DNA of 32,716 nt from an uncultured Eubacterium sp. (GTDB lineage Bacteria > Bacillota > Clostridia > Lachnospirales > Lachnospiraceae), in contig CAMUPC010000017.1 in NCBI GenBank assembly GCA_947090545.1, positions 1 through 32,716 of the forward strand. Reading direction: 5' to 3'. The position numbers and the translations under genes are program-made. Position 1 is the first letter of the stretch, and each line of letters opens with the position of its first letter. Positions 7,212-15,511 of the stretch are shown here, in pieces. The notes under the pieces are model-generated. The model saw nothing but the letters and a program-made list of their open reading frames with translations. It was not told where the DNA came from and made no database searches.

Positions 7212-8488
7212 TGGAAGAATGCTGGTGTGGGAATAAAAATTTGGCGGAATATGCAAAACATTATGATAGATGTAACGAATGCGGTACGTTAATCTCAAAA
7301 TATCCTTTTGATCAAAACATTTATCAGGTAAATGATGAAGAAAAGGATTTTTATGGCAAAAATTATTGGAAGTCTACGATGGCGAAGGCATCTGGCAAAC
7401 ACACGTTAAGTGAAGTTATTGATCTGTATTTAACGGAACGTGTTCTTTATTGGTTAAAGTATATTTTAAAATATGTAAAGCTGGGTGCCGAATTCGCAGA
7501 GATTGGATGCGGGCTTGGACAACTGTCCTATGTTTTAAAATGTTCTGGATACGAGCAGATTGCCTACGAGCTAAGTCCTTGGATCTGTGACTATATCCGC
7601 CAGGAACTAAAGATTCATGTACACTGCGGAAGTTTTAAAGAAAATGGACACAGATACGATGCTATCCTCGCATTTGATGTACTCGAACATTTAATGAATC
7701 CGCATGAGTTTCTGCAAGATTGCGCAAAAAGTGTAACAGAAGATGGGATACTGTGCATACAGACCCCATGCTTTAACCAGGATTTGAGTTATCAGGAGAT
7801 GCTGTCGCAATGTCCGAGATTTGACGGGATGTTACGGGAAGAACAGCATGTTTATTTATACAGCAGAACAGCGGTAGAACGTTTGCTAAAGTCTGCGGGT
7901 TTTTCGTACCAGGTATTTGTGCCGGCATTTTTTGGCGATGATTACGATATGTTCTTTTTTGCGTCTAAAAAGCCTATTCAGCTAAAAAACAAAGAATCTG
8001 AAATAGACAGTTACTTAAATGCTGTTCCAAACGGCAGGCTGGTCAAGGCGATGCTTACCTTATTTGATGAAAAGCAGGATTATTTACATAGATTCCAAAT
8101 GGAACAGGAAAATAGCATGGCGCGTTTGGAACAGGTAAGGCGGATGACAGAGATATTAAAAGAAAGCGAAGCTGACCGCGCTGCACGTTTAGAACAGATA
8201 CAGAGTTTAACGGATAGCTTGAAAGAAAATGAAGCTGACCGCGCTGTGCGCCTGGAGCAGATACAGAGTTTGACACAGATGCTGGAAGAAAGCGAAGCCG
8301 ATCGCGCTGCGCGTCTGGAGCAGATACAAAGTTTGACACAGATGCTGGAAGAAAGCGAAGCTGGCCGCGCTGCAAACTTGGAACAGATTCAAATTCTGAC
8401 ACAGATGCTGGAAGAAAGTGAATCTGACCGTGCTGCACGATTAGAACAAATTCATACGCTGACGGAAATGCTCCATCAGAAAAAATGA
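7208..8488 (+). CDS. SAM-dependent methyltransferase with tandem-repeat coiled-coil tail (candidate WbdD-like chain terminator)
   Basis: This is a 426-residue protein. An N-terminal Cys cluster (C5-x-C7 and C22-x2-C25) suggests a small zinc ribbon. A class I methyltransferase domain follows, with motif I EIGCGLG (98-104) and DVLEHL (157-162). After about residue 300 the chain is nearly all helix-forming: five full copies and one partial copy of a 21-residue repeat (core LEQIQSLTQMLEESEADRA) run to the stop codon. Twenty-one residues equals three heptads, so the register of a coiled coil would be kept. The start codon overlaps the wzt stop. In E. coli O9a the order wzm-wzt-wbdD is the same, and there WbdD caps the chain while its coiled coil sets chain length. 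By analogy this protein may methylate the non-reducing end and act as a ruler. No kinase domain is visible, unlike O9a WbdD. ATG 7211 is an alternative start. Confidence 0.85.
   Translation: MMEECWCGNKNLAEYAKHYDRCNECGTLISKYPFDQNIYQVNDEEKDFYGKNYWKSTMAKASGKHTLSEVIDLYLTERVLYWLKYILKYVKLGAEFAEIGCGLGQLSYVLKCSGYEQIAYELSPWICDYIRQELKIHVHCGSFKENGHRYDAILAFDVLEHLMNPHEFLQDCAKSVTEDGILCIQTPCFNQDLSYQEMLSQCPRFDGMLREEQHVYLYSRTAVERLLKSAGFSYQVFVPAFFGDDYDMFFFASKKPIQLKNKESEIDSYLNAVPNGRLVKAMLTLFDEKQDYLHRFQMEQENSMARLEQVRRMTEILKESEADRAARLEQIQSLTDSLKENEADRAVRLEQIQSLTQMLEESEADRAARLEQIQSLTQMLEESEAGRAANLEQIQILTQMLEESESDRAARLEQIHTLTEMLHQKK
8120..8485 (+). repeat. 63-nt tandem repeat, about 5.8 copies, coding for the coiled-coil tail
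   Basis: Units start at 8120, 8183, 8246, 8309 and 8372, with a partial 51-nt unit at 8435. Each encodes 21 residues beginning (A/V)-(R/N)-LEQ and ending (D/G)RA. Units 3 and 4 differ at only 6 of 63 positions when compared by eye; the outer units are more diverged. The array runs directly into the TGA at 8486. Such near-identical direct repeats can gain or lose units by recombination or slippage without a frameshift. Confidence 0.92.
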
Positions 8489-8511
8489 AATAAGAATAGG
8501 GGTTATCATAC

Positions 8512-10056
8512 ATGAAAATTGCAGTAGACGTACTGCCGATCCGTTCAGATGGGAGCGCAGGAGGTGCAGCAGGATTTGCGGTGGAATTGATTGCTGCCAT
8601 TGCAAAACTGCCTGATATAGAGGTGATTGTTTTATGCGGCAGTTGGAACAGGGATTATTTGCGAAATATACTGCCTGCGTCTGTCAGGCTGATACAAATG
8701 GAAGGAACGAAGTCCTATACGGGAATCGCGGCGGCTGACCGGCTGATTCAAAAAATCACGAAACGCCTGCGGCGCCAAAATACACTCAAGGCAAACCATG
8801 TAGACCTTTTGTTCTGCCCGTTTGGTGCAGCAGTGTTCCAAGAACAGGGAATCCCTATCGTCAGTACTATTTTGGACATACAGCACGAATTTTACCCGCA
8901 GTTTTTTGATGCGGATGAACTGGAGCACAGAAAAAAGTTTTACCAAGCGATTGTGAACCGTGTAGAACGTGTGGCATGTATTTCAAATTTTACAAAAGAG
9001 ACGTTTTGCAATACGTATGGGTATGATCCATACCGGGCGAAAACGATTTATATAGCGATTCAGAACCGTTTTCAGGAAAAAGACCTGTCCATATTGGAAA
9101 AGCTGCGTTTAACGGAAAATAGTTATCTTGTGTATCCGGCAAATTTCTGGGAGCATAAAAACCACAAATTGCTGTTGAACGCTTTTTCGATGTATGTAAC
9201 AAAGCATCAGAATGCAAGATTGGTACTGACTGGAAATCCACTGGAACAAAAACCGTATTATGAAAAACTTTTAAAACAGCTTCATATACAAGATCAGGTG
9301 GTAATAACCGGATATCTTACACAAGCGGAGTTATACAGCATTTTGGACGGAGCAAAAGGCCTTATTTATCCAAGCCTGTTTGAAGGATTTGGAATTCCTG
9401 TTGTAGAAGCGATGCAAATGAAAAAGCTGATCGCTTGCAGCAATCTGACAAGCCTGCCGGAGATTGGATGCAGCAGTATCCATTATTTTAATCCGAAAAA
9501 ACCTGATGAGATTTATGATGGGATTGCGTTTTTATATTCCAGAGAAATGACCGATGAAATCCGCCTTGAATATGATAAAAAGTTAAAAATGTATGAAACA
9601 GGATATATGGCAAGCGCATATCGAAAGTTGTTTTACGAAACGCTAAAAGACCATGCTTCCTATGTATTTCAGCAAGGGTGCTCTGGCATTTATACAGACG
9701 GATGGAGCAGCGGACAGATTGAAATATTTTTGAAAGGGAAGAAAGGAAGTATGTTGGAAATACAGTGTACTTATCCTCCGTTTGCGGGTAAAAGAGCAAG
9801 AGTTATTTATAGAGAAAATAAATATAAAAAACAATATAGAGTGCCTGCCGGCAGGAAATTTGTCATTCGGGAAAAAATACAGCAGGATCAAGCTTGTATT
9901 TCGCTGCATATCGCAAAGACATGGGTGCCGGCAGTGAAATTAAGAAACGAGGATCAAAGAAGGCTGGGCATGATGGTGCATGAGTTGATGATTAAAGATG
10001 AAAACGGTGCAAAGACGTTTTGGGAAAAACAACAAGATGCGTGGATACAATGCTAA
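8512..10056 (+). CDS. GT4 family glycosyltransferase with C-terminal beta-sandwich-like extension
   Basis: This is a 514-residue glycosyltransferase. MKIAVDVLPIRSDGSAGGAAGF opens the GT-B N-domain. STILDIQHEFYPQFF and CISNFTKETF are family features. YPANFWEHKNHKLLLNAF, VITGYLTQAEL and PSLFEGFGIPVVEAMQMKK define the donor-binding domain with the EX7E pair. From about residue 385 an additional region of about 120 residues (TDGWSSGQIEIFLKG through QRRLGMMVHELMI) looks like an all-beta domain. Its final strand pattern (RxLGxxxxxxxI) is also seen at the end of the membrane protein at 21048. It may hold the growing chain. AGGGG upstream of ATG 8512 gives a fair ribosome binding site. It directly follows the putative chain terminator, as polymerising glycosyltransferases do in wbdD loci. 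Confidence 0.85.
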   Translation: MKIAVDVLPIRSDGSAGGAAGFAVELIAAIAKLPDIEVIVLCGSWNRDYLRNILPASVRLIQMEGTKSYTGIAAADRLIQKITKRLRRQNTLKANHVDLLFCPFGAAVFQEQGIPIVSTILDIQHEFYPQFFDADELEHRKKFYQAIVNRVERVACISNFTKETFCNTYGYDPYRAKTIYIAIQNRFQEKDLSILEKLRLTENSYLVYPANFWEHKNHKLLLNAFSMYVTKHQNARLVLTGNPLEQKPYYEKLLKQLHIQDQVVITGYLTQAELYSILDGAKGLIYPSLFEGFGIPVVEAMQMKKLIACSNLTSLPEIGCSSIHYFNPKKPDEIYDGIAFLYSREMTDEIRLEYDKKLKMYETGYMASAYRKLFYETLKDHASYVFQQGCSGIYTDGWSSGQIEIFLKGKKGSMLEIQCTYPPFAGKRARVIYRENKYKKQYRVPAGRKFVIREKIQQDQACISLHIAKTWVPAVKLRNEDQRRLGMMVHELMIKDENGAKTFWEKQQDAWIQC

Positions 10057-10085
10057 TGGAATGATGGGGACAGGAGCGTAAAAAC

Positions 10086-10952
10086 ATGAATATTACAATT
10101 GTCACACCGTCTTTTAATCAGGGAAAGTATATCCGGCGTACAATAGAAAGTGTATTATCTCAAAATATCAAAGGGCTGGAATATATCGTTATGGATGGAG
10201 GCAGTACGGATGAGACAGTTTCTATCTTAAAAGAATATGGCAGCCGCATTATTTGGAAAAGCGAAAGAGATAAAGGGCAGGCAAATGCTGTAAACAAAGG
10301 GATCAAGGCGGCAAGAGGGGAAATCATCGGCTGGCTGAACTCGGATGATATTTATTATCCTGGTGCGCTGCAAAAAGTACTCGCCGTATTTGAGGAAGGC
10401 CTACAGCGGAATGTAGTATACGGAGATGCGTACCATATAGATGAAAAAGATAAGATAATTGAGGAATATTACACAAGGGATTTTAACTATGAACATCTGA
10501 AAGAGATCTGTTATATCTGCCAGCCAGCGCTGTTTTTTCGTAAAACGCTGACACAGAAATATGGATATCTGGATGAAGCTTTGCAGTATTGTATGGATTA
10601 TGATTATTGGCTGCGTCTGGGAAAAGGGGAAACATTTTATCATCTACGTGAAATACTGGCTGGCTCCCGGCTGTATGAGGATAATAAGACGCTTGGCGCA
10701 AGACGCAACGTACACGAAGAAATGCTCTCCATGCAGGAAAAAAATCTCGGTAAAGCAGAGGAAAAATGGATCTATAACTTGGCGCATGTGATTGTGGACG
10801 AAATGCAGATACCAAGAACCGCACAAGGAAGGACAAATCCGCAGTTTGCGCAGATGCTTGCAAAAGTGTCAGCAAAACAATTTTTGAAGCATTACAAATA
10901 TATTCCAAGGAGTGCTTGGAAAAACCTGATAAGCTGGTATTTTATGAAGTAG
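10086..10952 (+). CDS. GT2 family glycosyltransferase
   Basis: This 288-residue GT-A enzyme is closely similar in layout to the one at 4222. TIVTPSFNQGKYIRRTIESV is the opening strand. VMDGGSTDET has D37, SERDKGQANAVNKGI is the helix, and WLNSDD (N85-D88) is the metal site. CYICQPALFF and MDYDYWLRLG lie in the second half. It probably adds one sugar to the repeat unit in the cytoplasm; the sugar cannot be read from sequence. ATG 10086 follows GGAGCG 9 nt upstream. The C-terminal 80 residues (HVIVDEMQIPRTAQGRTN and onward) are helical and not obviously a known domain. Confidence 0.87.
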   Translation: MNITIVTPSFNQGKYIRRTIESVLSQNIKGLEYIVMDGGSTDETVSILKEYGSRIIWKSERDKGQANAVNKGIKAARGEIIGWLNSDDIYYPGALQKVLAVFEEGLQRNVVYGDAYHIDEKDKIIEEYYTRDFNYEHLKEICYICQPALFFRKTLTQKYGYLDEALQYCMDYDYWLRLGKGETFYHLREILAGSRLYEDNKTLGARRNVHEEMLSMQEKNLGKAEEKWIYNLAHVIVDEMQIPRTAQGRTNPQFAQMLAKVSAKQFLKHYKYIPRSAWKNLISWYFMK

Positions 10953-10990
10953 CGGCAAACAGATGGTACCAAAGAAACGGAGAACAAAGG

Positions 10991-12100
10991 ATGAAAATAG
11001 GATTTGACATCAGCCAGACATGTGAAAACAAATCCGGGACAGGATTTTATGCAGACCAGCTCATTCGGGCGCTTGCAGATATAGACAAGGAAAATGAATA
11101 TACGCTGCTGCCTTGGTTTTATGATTACAGGCCGCAAACGATAGGACACGCAACGAGTATTCGGCAGGATAATTTTGAGTGTAAGCTTGTTAAAAATTTC
11201 AGCGATTCTGACAGTACGATGAAAAAGCTGGATATTGTACATTCCAATAATTTTCGATATCCGAAAGATATTTCTGCAAAAAAGATCGTAACGGTCTATG
11301 ACGTCTGCTTTATGGATGATCCTGAATATACAACAGAAGCAAACCGATTATTTTGCTATCAGGGGACGCTGGATTCCATGCTGTTTGCAGACAAAGTGAT
11401 TGCTATTTCAAATTATACGAAAGAAAGGCTGCTGCATTTTTTCCCAAGTGTGCCAGAGCATAAAATAGAAGTGATTTACTGCGGAAACAGAAATTCGCTG
11501 TTGTCGGAAACAGAAGATTCACAAGTATTAAAAAAATTTTGTCTAAAGAAAGAGCAATATTTTCTGTCCGTTGGGACGATCGAGCCTAGGAAAAACTACG
11601 GAACGCTGTTAAAGGCTTATCAGAGGTATAAGGAACGTACAAAAAATTATAAAAGGCTGTGTATTGCGGGCGGATATGGGTGGATGCAGGAAAATTTTGC
11701 AGAGGAAATAAAGAGCTTGGGGCTGGAACAGGATGTTGTGGTAACAGAGTATGTTTCAGATAAGGAGTTAGCAAATCTGTATCGGTATTGTTTTGGTTTT
11801 TTGTATCCTACCTGGTATGAAGGGTTTGGACTGCCAGTACTGGAAGCAGTCAATTTTGGGAAGCCGGCGATTGTTAGTGATGTGACAAGCCTGCCGGAGA
11901 TTATAGGAGAGGGCGGGCTGCTTGCAGAGCCAGGTTCGTTTGGGGCGTTTGCGGAGTATATGTTGCGGCTGGAAGAGGAGGAAGGATTGTATCAGAATGT
12001 TGTGAAAAAGGGGTATGGGAGAGTAAGCAGATTTCAGTGGGCGGAAGCCGCGAAACAGGTTTTGGATGTGTATAAACGTGTCCTGCAAAGAGATAACTGA
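10991..12100 (+). CDS. GT4 family glycosyltransferase
   Basis: This is a 369-residue GT-B glycosyltransferase. The frame is open from 10916, inside the previous gene, but the conserved N-terminus MKIGFDISQTCENKSGTGFY begins at ATG 10991, with GGAGAA 6 nt upstream. Typical features are VTVYDVCFMDDPEY, AISNYTKERLLHFFP, SVGTIEPRKNYGTLLKAY and PTWYEGFGLPVLEAVNFGKP with the EX7E glutamates. The GTIEPRKN motif is shared with the gene at 2933 and is common in mannosyl- or rhamnosyltransferases, which would fit the GDP-sugar supply in this operon. That is inference only. Confidence 0.88.
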   Translation: MKIGFDISQTCENKSGTGFYADQLIRALADIDKENEYTLLPWFYDYRPQTIGHATSIRQDNFECKLVKNFSDSDSTMKKLDIVHSNNFRYPKDISAKKIVTVYDVCFMDDPEYTTEANRLFCYQGTLDSMLFADKVIAISNYTKERLLHFFPSVPEHKIEVIYCGNRNSLLSETEDSQVLKKFCLKKEQYFLSVGTIEPRKNYGTLLKAYQRYKERTKNYKRLCIAGGYGWMQENFAEEIKSLGLEQDVVVTEYVSDKELANLYRYCFGFLYPTWYEGFGLPVLEAVNFGKPAIVSDVTSLPEIIGEGGLLAEPGSFGAFAEYMLRLEEEEGLYQNVVKKGYGRVSRFQWAEAAKQVLDVYKRVLQRDN

Positions 12101-12114
12101 GGATAAAGGTTATT

Positions 12115-12543
12115 ATGAAAAGGTTATTTGTTCAATTATTTAAGTTTGGGCTTGCAGGCGGAATTACTACAGTGATTGATTTTGCTGTTTTTGCATTATT
12201 AAATATATTTGGCATGAAATATATAATTTCTAATATTTGTTCCTATTTGTGTGCTATTTTTGCAAATTATTGGATGAGTATGAATTTTGTATTTGTACGT
12301 AAAGAAGATTGGACTAGAAAAAAAGAGTTTCTCATTTTTGTTGTTTTAAGCATTATTGGGTTGTTTTTCAATGTATTTTTTCTATGGCTTTTTTATGACG
12401 TACTTTATAAAAATGCAGTAGTAGAAGTGCAGTATGCCAATGATAACGGAAAAATGGTTTGTAAGATTGGAGCGACGGTGTTACTTCAAATTTTTAATTT
12501 TTGTTCAAGAAAAATAGTTTTAGAAAAGAGAAAAGATGTTTAA
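12115..12543 (+). CDS. gtrA: GtrA-family membrane protein (polyprenyl-phosphate-sugar flippase)
   Basis: This 142-residue protein has four hydrophobic helices. The N-terminal segment LFKFGLAGGITTVIDFAVFALL is the signature of GtrA/DPMS3 proteins, and YLCAIFANYWMSMNFVF matches the second helix pair. Family members are thought to flip or stabilise undecaprenyl-phosphate-linked monosaccharides at the membrane for extracytoplasmic glycosylation. The gene is clearly more AT-rich than its neighbours, suggesting separate acquisition. Its usual partner, a GtrB-type transferase, is at 19099, about 6.5 kb downstream in the same operon. A small insert after the third helix (VVEVQYANDNGKMVCK) is not typical of the shortest family members. 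Confidence 0.87.
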   Translation: MKRLFVQLFKFGLAGGITTVIDFAVFALLNIFGMKYIISNICSYLCAIFANYWMSMNFVFVRKEDWTRKKEFLIFVVLSIIGLFFNVFFLWLFYDVLYKNAVVEVQYANDNGKMVCKIGATVLLQIFNFCSRKIVLEKRKDV

Positions 12544-12564
12544 CTGATACATGGAGGCATACAT

Positions 12565-13521
12565 ATGAAATATTTTATAACAGGCGGAGCAGGATTCATC
12601 GGTTCTAATATGGCGGATAGGATTCTTGCCAGAGGGGATGAAGCGGTTGTATATGATAATTTTTCTACAGGAAGAAGGGAGTTTTTAGAACAGGCATCTC
12701 AAAACAGCAGATTTACACTGGTGGAAGGAGATATCTTGGATCAAGAAAAACTGTCTGGCGCGATGCGGGGCTGTGATTTTGTATTTCACTTTGCAGCCAA
12801 TGCAGATGTGCGTATGGGCTGCGAGCATCCCAAAAAGGATCTGGAACAGAACACGATTGCAACGTTTCATGTACTGGAGGCGATGCGGAAAAATGGAATC
12901 CGTAAAATAGGTTTTTCATCTACAGGTTCTGTTTATGGTGAGGCAGAAGTGATACCGACACCGGAGCAGGCGCCTTTTCCGGTACAGACATCCTTGTATG
13001 GTGCTTCTAAGCTGGCTTGTGAGGGGCTGCTTGAGGCATATGCGGAAGGATTTGGGTATACGGTATATATTTTCCGGTTTGTATCGATTTTGGGAGAACG
13101 GTATACGCATGGGCATGTATTTGACTTTTATAAAAAGCTGAAAGAAAACCCGCAGAGCCTGTATATTCTTGGCAATGGAAAACAGAAAAAATCGTATCTG
13201 TACGTGCAGGATTGTCTGGATGCAATTTTTACAGTAATCGGGCAGGCGAAGGAACGGGTAAATATTTACAATTTGGGCACAGACGAGTACTGTGAGGTCA
13301 ATGATTCCGCTTCCTGGATAGCGAAACGGATGGGCTTGGAACCGAGCTTTACGTATGCAGGCGGGGAGCGGGGATGGATTGGCGATAATCCATTTATTTA
13401 TCTGGATACCAGCAAGGTACGGGCGTTTGGATGGCAGCCGAAGTATGGGATTAAAGAAGGCGTGTGCAAAACCGTTGATTTTTTGGAAAAGAATGAATGG
13501 GTATTTAAAGTACGCGGATAA
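12565..13521 (+). CDS. NAD-dependent epimerase/dehydratase (extended SDR, nucleotide-sugar type)
   Basis: This 318-residue extended SDR is related to UDP-glucose 4-epimerase. The Rossmann motif is GGAGFIG (7-13). The catalytic set is Ser/Thr at 118-120 (FSSTGSVYG), Y145 and K149 (YGASK). FHFAANADVRMG matches the active-site loop of GalE-like enzymes. YLYVQDCLDAI and YNLGTDEYCEVND complete the fold. It opens the nucleotide-heptose block, followed 10 nt later by the Gfo/Idh gene. It probably acts on the C4 (or neighbouring) position of a nucleotide-activated sugar. Whether that is UDP-hexose or a GDP-heptose cannot be decided here. Confidence 0.85.
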   Translation: MKYFITGGAGFIGSNMADRILARGDEAVVYDNFSTGRREFLEQASQNSRFTLVEGDILDQEKLSGAMRGCDFVFHFAANADVRMGCEHPKKDLEQNTIATFHVLEAMRKNGIRKIGFSSTGSVYGEAEVIPTPEQAPFPVQTSLYGASKLACEGLLEAYAEGFGYTVYIFRFVSILGERYTHGHVFDFYKKLKENPQSLYILGNGKQKKSYLYVQDCLDAIFTVIGQAKERVNIYNLGTDEYCEVNDSASWIAKRMGLEPSFTYAGGERGWIGDNPFIYLDTSKVRAFGWQPKYGIKEGVCKTVDFLEKNEWVFKVRG

Positions 13522-13531
13522 GGAGAAAGCA

Positions 13532-14515
13532 ATGCGGGTAGGGATTATAGGATGCGGATTGATTGGATGGAAGCGCGCGGGTTGCATATGCCCGCCGCAC
13601 CGGGTGTCTGCGGTATGCGACGTATGCATAGAAAAGGCGCAGAAGCTGGCTGAAACGGTTAATTGTGAGTTTGTGACAGCCGATTATAAAGAGCTGATTC
13701 AGCATGGCAGTGTAGATTTGGTGGTCGTAGCTGTCTTGAACTGCCAGTTGGCGCCGATTACGCTTTATGCGGTGGAGCACGGAGTCCATGTGATTGTAGA
13801 AAAACCAGGCGGGATCAGTTCCAGGGAACTGGAGCCAATTATGGAAGCAATCAAAGGTACAGGCATAAAAGTAAAAGTTGGATTTAACCATAGGTATCAT
13901 CCGGCGTTATTAAAAGCTAAAGAACTGATTACATCTGAGGATGTAGGAAAAATTATGTTTATTCGAGGCAGATACGGGCATGGCGGCAGAGTTGGATATG
14001 ACAGGGAATGGCGTGCAGATGCCAGGCTGTCCGGCGGCGGAGAGACGCTTGACCAAGGGGTGCATCTGATCGACCTGTCACGCTGGTTTATGGGGGATTT
14101 TGCAGAGGTAGATGGATTTGCGGCAACGTATTTCTGGGATATGGATGTGGACGACAATGGGTTTTTGTGCTTAAAGAAAGAGGACCAGCGTGCGGCATGG
14201 CTGCAAGTAAGCTGTACAGAGTGGAAAAATATGTTTTCGTTTGAAATCTATTGTGAGAAGGCAAAGCTGGCTGTAGAAGGCATCGGAGGCAGCTACGGGA
14301 CAGAAAAGCTGTTTTATTATAAAATGCTGCCAAAGATGGGGCCGCCGGAAACGGTTATTTATGAGTATCCCGGAGGAGACGATTCATGGAAGCTGGAATT
14401 TGAAGAGACGGTATGTGCCATTACATCCGGCACACCGTTGCAGATGGGAAGTATAGAAGATGCATACGAGGCATTGAAGATTGTGGAAAAAATATATGGA
14501 AGGAGACCGTTATGA
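13532..14515 (+). CDS. Gfo/Idh/MocA-family oxidoreductase
   Basis: This is a 327-residue NAD(P)-dependent dehydrogenase. GIIGCGLIG (4-12) is the dinucleotide-binding turn. EKPGG (90-94) carries the family's Lys-Pro pair, and GGGETLDQGVHLIDLSRW holds the Asp/His of the active site. A longer frame exists from 13355, but AGGAG at 13521-13525 and the Rossmann start fix ATG 13532. The stop overlaps the kinase start (ATGA at 14512-14515). Such enzymes oxidise ring hydroxyls of nucleotide sugars, or of inositols or free sugars. Placement between the epimerase and the heptose kinase suggests it modifies the heptose, though the substrate is unproven. Confidence 0.86.
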   Translation: MRVGIIGCGLIGWKRAGCICPPHRVSAVCDVCIEKAQKLAETVNCEFVTADYKELIQHGSVDLVVVAVLNCQLAPITLYAVEHGVHVIVEKPGGISSRELEPIMEAIKGTGIKVKVGFNHRYHPALLKAKELITSEDVGKIMFIRGRYGHGGRVGYDREWRADARLSGGGETLDQGVHLIDLSRWFMGDFAEVDGFAATYFWDMDVDDNGFLCLKKEDQRAAWLQVSCTEWKNMFSFEIYCEKAKLAVEGIGGSYGTEKLFYYKMLPKMGPPETVIYEYPGGDDSWKLEFEETVCAITSGTPLQMGSIEDAYEALKIVEKIYGRRPL

Positions 14516-15489
14516 TCATTGCACGCAGCCCGTTAAGAATATCATTAGGAGGCGGAGGAACAGACCTGCCGTCCTATTATGAAGAGCATGAGGGATTTTT
14601 GATATCCGCGGCAATTAATAAGTATGTGTATATACTGGTTCATGAAACATTTGGAGAAGAAATGCTGCTGAAATATTCCAAGCAGGAACGGGTCACATCA
14701 TTAGAAGAAATCCAGCATCCGATTATACGGGAAGCACTTAAGCTGCTGGATATCCCGCCTAAAAAATTAGAGATCTGTTCTATGGCGGATATTCCGGCAG
14801 GAACAGGGCTTGGGTCGTCAAGTACCTTTACCGTTGGGCTGTTAAAAGCGCTTCACGCATATAAAGGGGATATTGTCAGTACAAGGACATTGGCGGAAGA
14901 AGCTTGTGAAATAGAGATGAAGCGTTTAAAGGAACCGATCGGGAAACAAGACCAGTATATTGCAGCGTATGGCGGGATTACCTGTATGGATTTTCGCAAG
15001 GACGGCTATGTTTGGGTAGACCCGCTGAGCTTAAGCGATGAGACTTTGTATAACCTGGAAGATCATTTACTGCTGTTTTTTACGGGATATTCCAGGTCTG
15101 CGTCAACGATTTTGGCAGAGCAGGACAAAAAGAGCAAAGAACATGACAGCAGTATGGAAGCAAACCTGGATTTTGTTAAAGAGTTGGGATTCCAGAGTAA
15201 AAAAGCGTTTGAAGAAGGAAACCTGGAAGAATTTGCAAGGATTATGAATGTCCATTGGGAGTATAAGAAAAAACGGTCTGGAGGAATGTCGAATCCCAAA
15301 ATGGATGAGTGGTATCAGCTTGCGATGAAAAACGGAGCAAAGGGCGGAAAACTGATTGGAGCAGGAGGCGGTGGCTTTATGCTGTTTTATGCCGAGGATA
15401 AAATCCGGCTGCGCAGGGTTCTAAGAGAAGCAGGGATGCAGGAGGTTCGGTTCCGGTTTGAGATGGAAGGCGCAAAGATTATAGGATAA
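14512..15489 (+). CDS. hddA: D-glycero-alpha-D-manno-heptose-7-phosphate kinase (GHMP kinase, HddA-type)
   Basis: This 325-residue GHMP-superfamily kinase is predicted to phosphorylate heptose 7-phosphate at C1, giving the alpha-1,7-bisphosphate. The N-terminus ARSPLRISLGGGGTDLPSYY is the hallmark of HddA. The ATP loop is P95-AGTGLGSSS (to about residue 104). EPIGKQDQYIAAYGGI and KLIGAGGGGFMLFY are motifs 2 and 3 of the family. The frame is open further upstream, but ATG 14512 overlaps the preceding stop and starts right before the conserved motif. It is followed by the fused phosphatase/nucleotidyltransferase, so three successive steps are encoded by two neighbouring genes. Confidence 0.9.
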   Translation: MIIARSPLRISLGGGGTDLPSYYEEHEGFLISAAINKYVYILVHETFGEEMLLKYSKQERVTSLEEIQHPIIREALKLLDIPPKKLEICSMADIPAGTGLGSSSTFTVGLLKALHAYKGDIVSTRTLAEEACEIEMKRLKEPIGKQDQYIAAYGGITCMDFRKDGYVWVDPLSLSDETLYNLEDHLLLFFTGYSRSASTILAEQDKKSKEHDSSMEANLDFVKELGFQSKKAFEEGNLEEFARIMNVHWEYKKKRSGGMSNPKMDEWYQLAMKNGAKGGKLIGAGGGGFMLFYAEDKIRLRRVLREAGMQEVRFRFEMEGAKIIG

Positions 15490-15511
15490 AGAAGGATGGG
15501 AGCCTGAAAAT

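Noticed and set aside
8120-8485. Repeat array as a possible CRISPR
   Set aside because: Units are contiguous, coding, 63 nt and in frame with the upstream domain; there are no spacers.
8055-8600. 181-residue minus-strand frame opposite the coiled-coil repeats
   Set aside because: Its apparent repeats are just the complement of the 63-nt coding repeats; it spans the end of one good gene and the start of the next and has no supporting start site.
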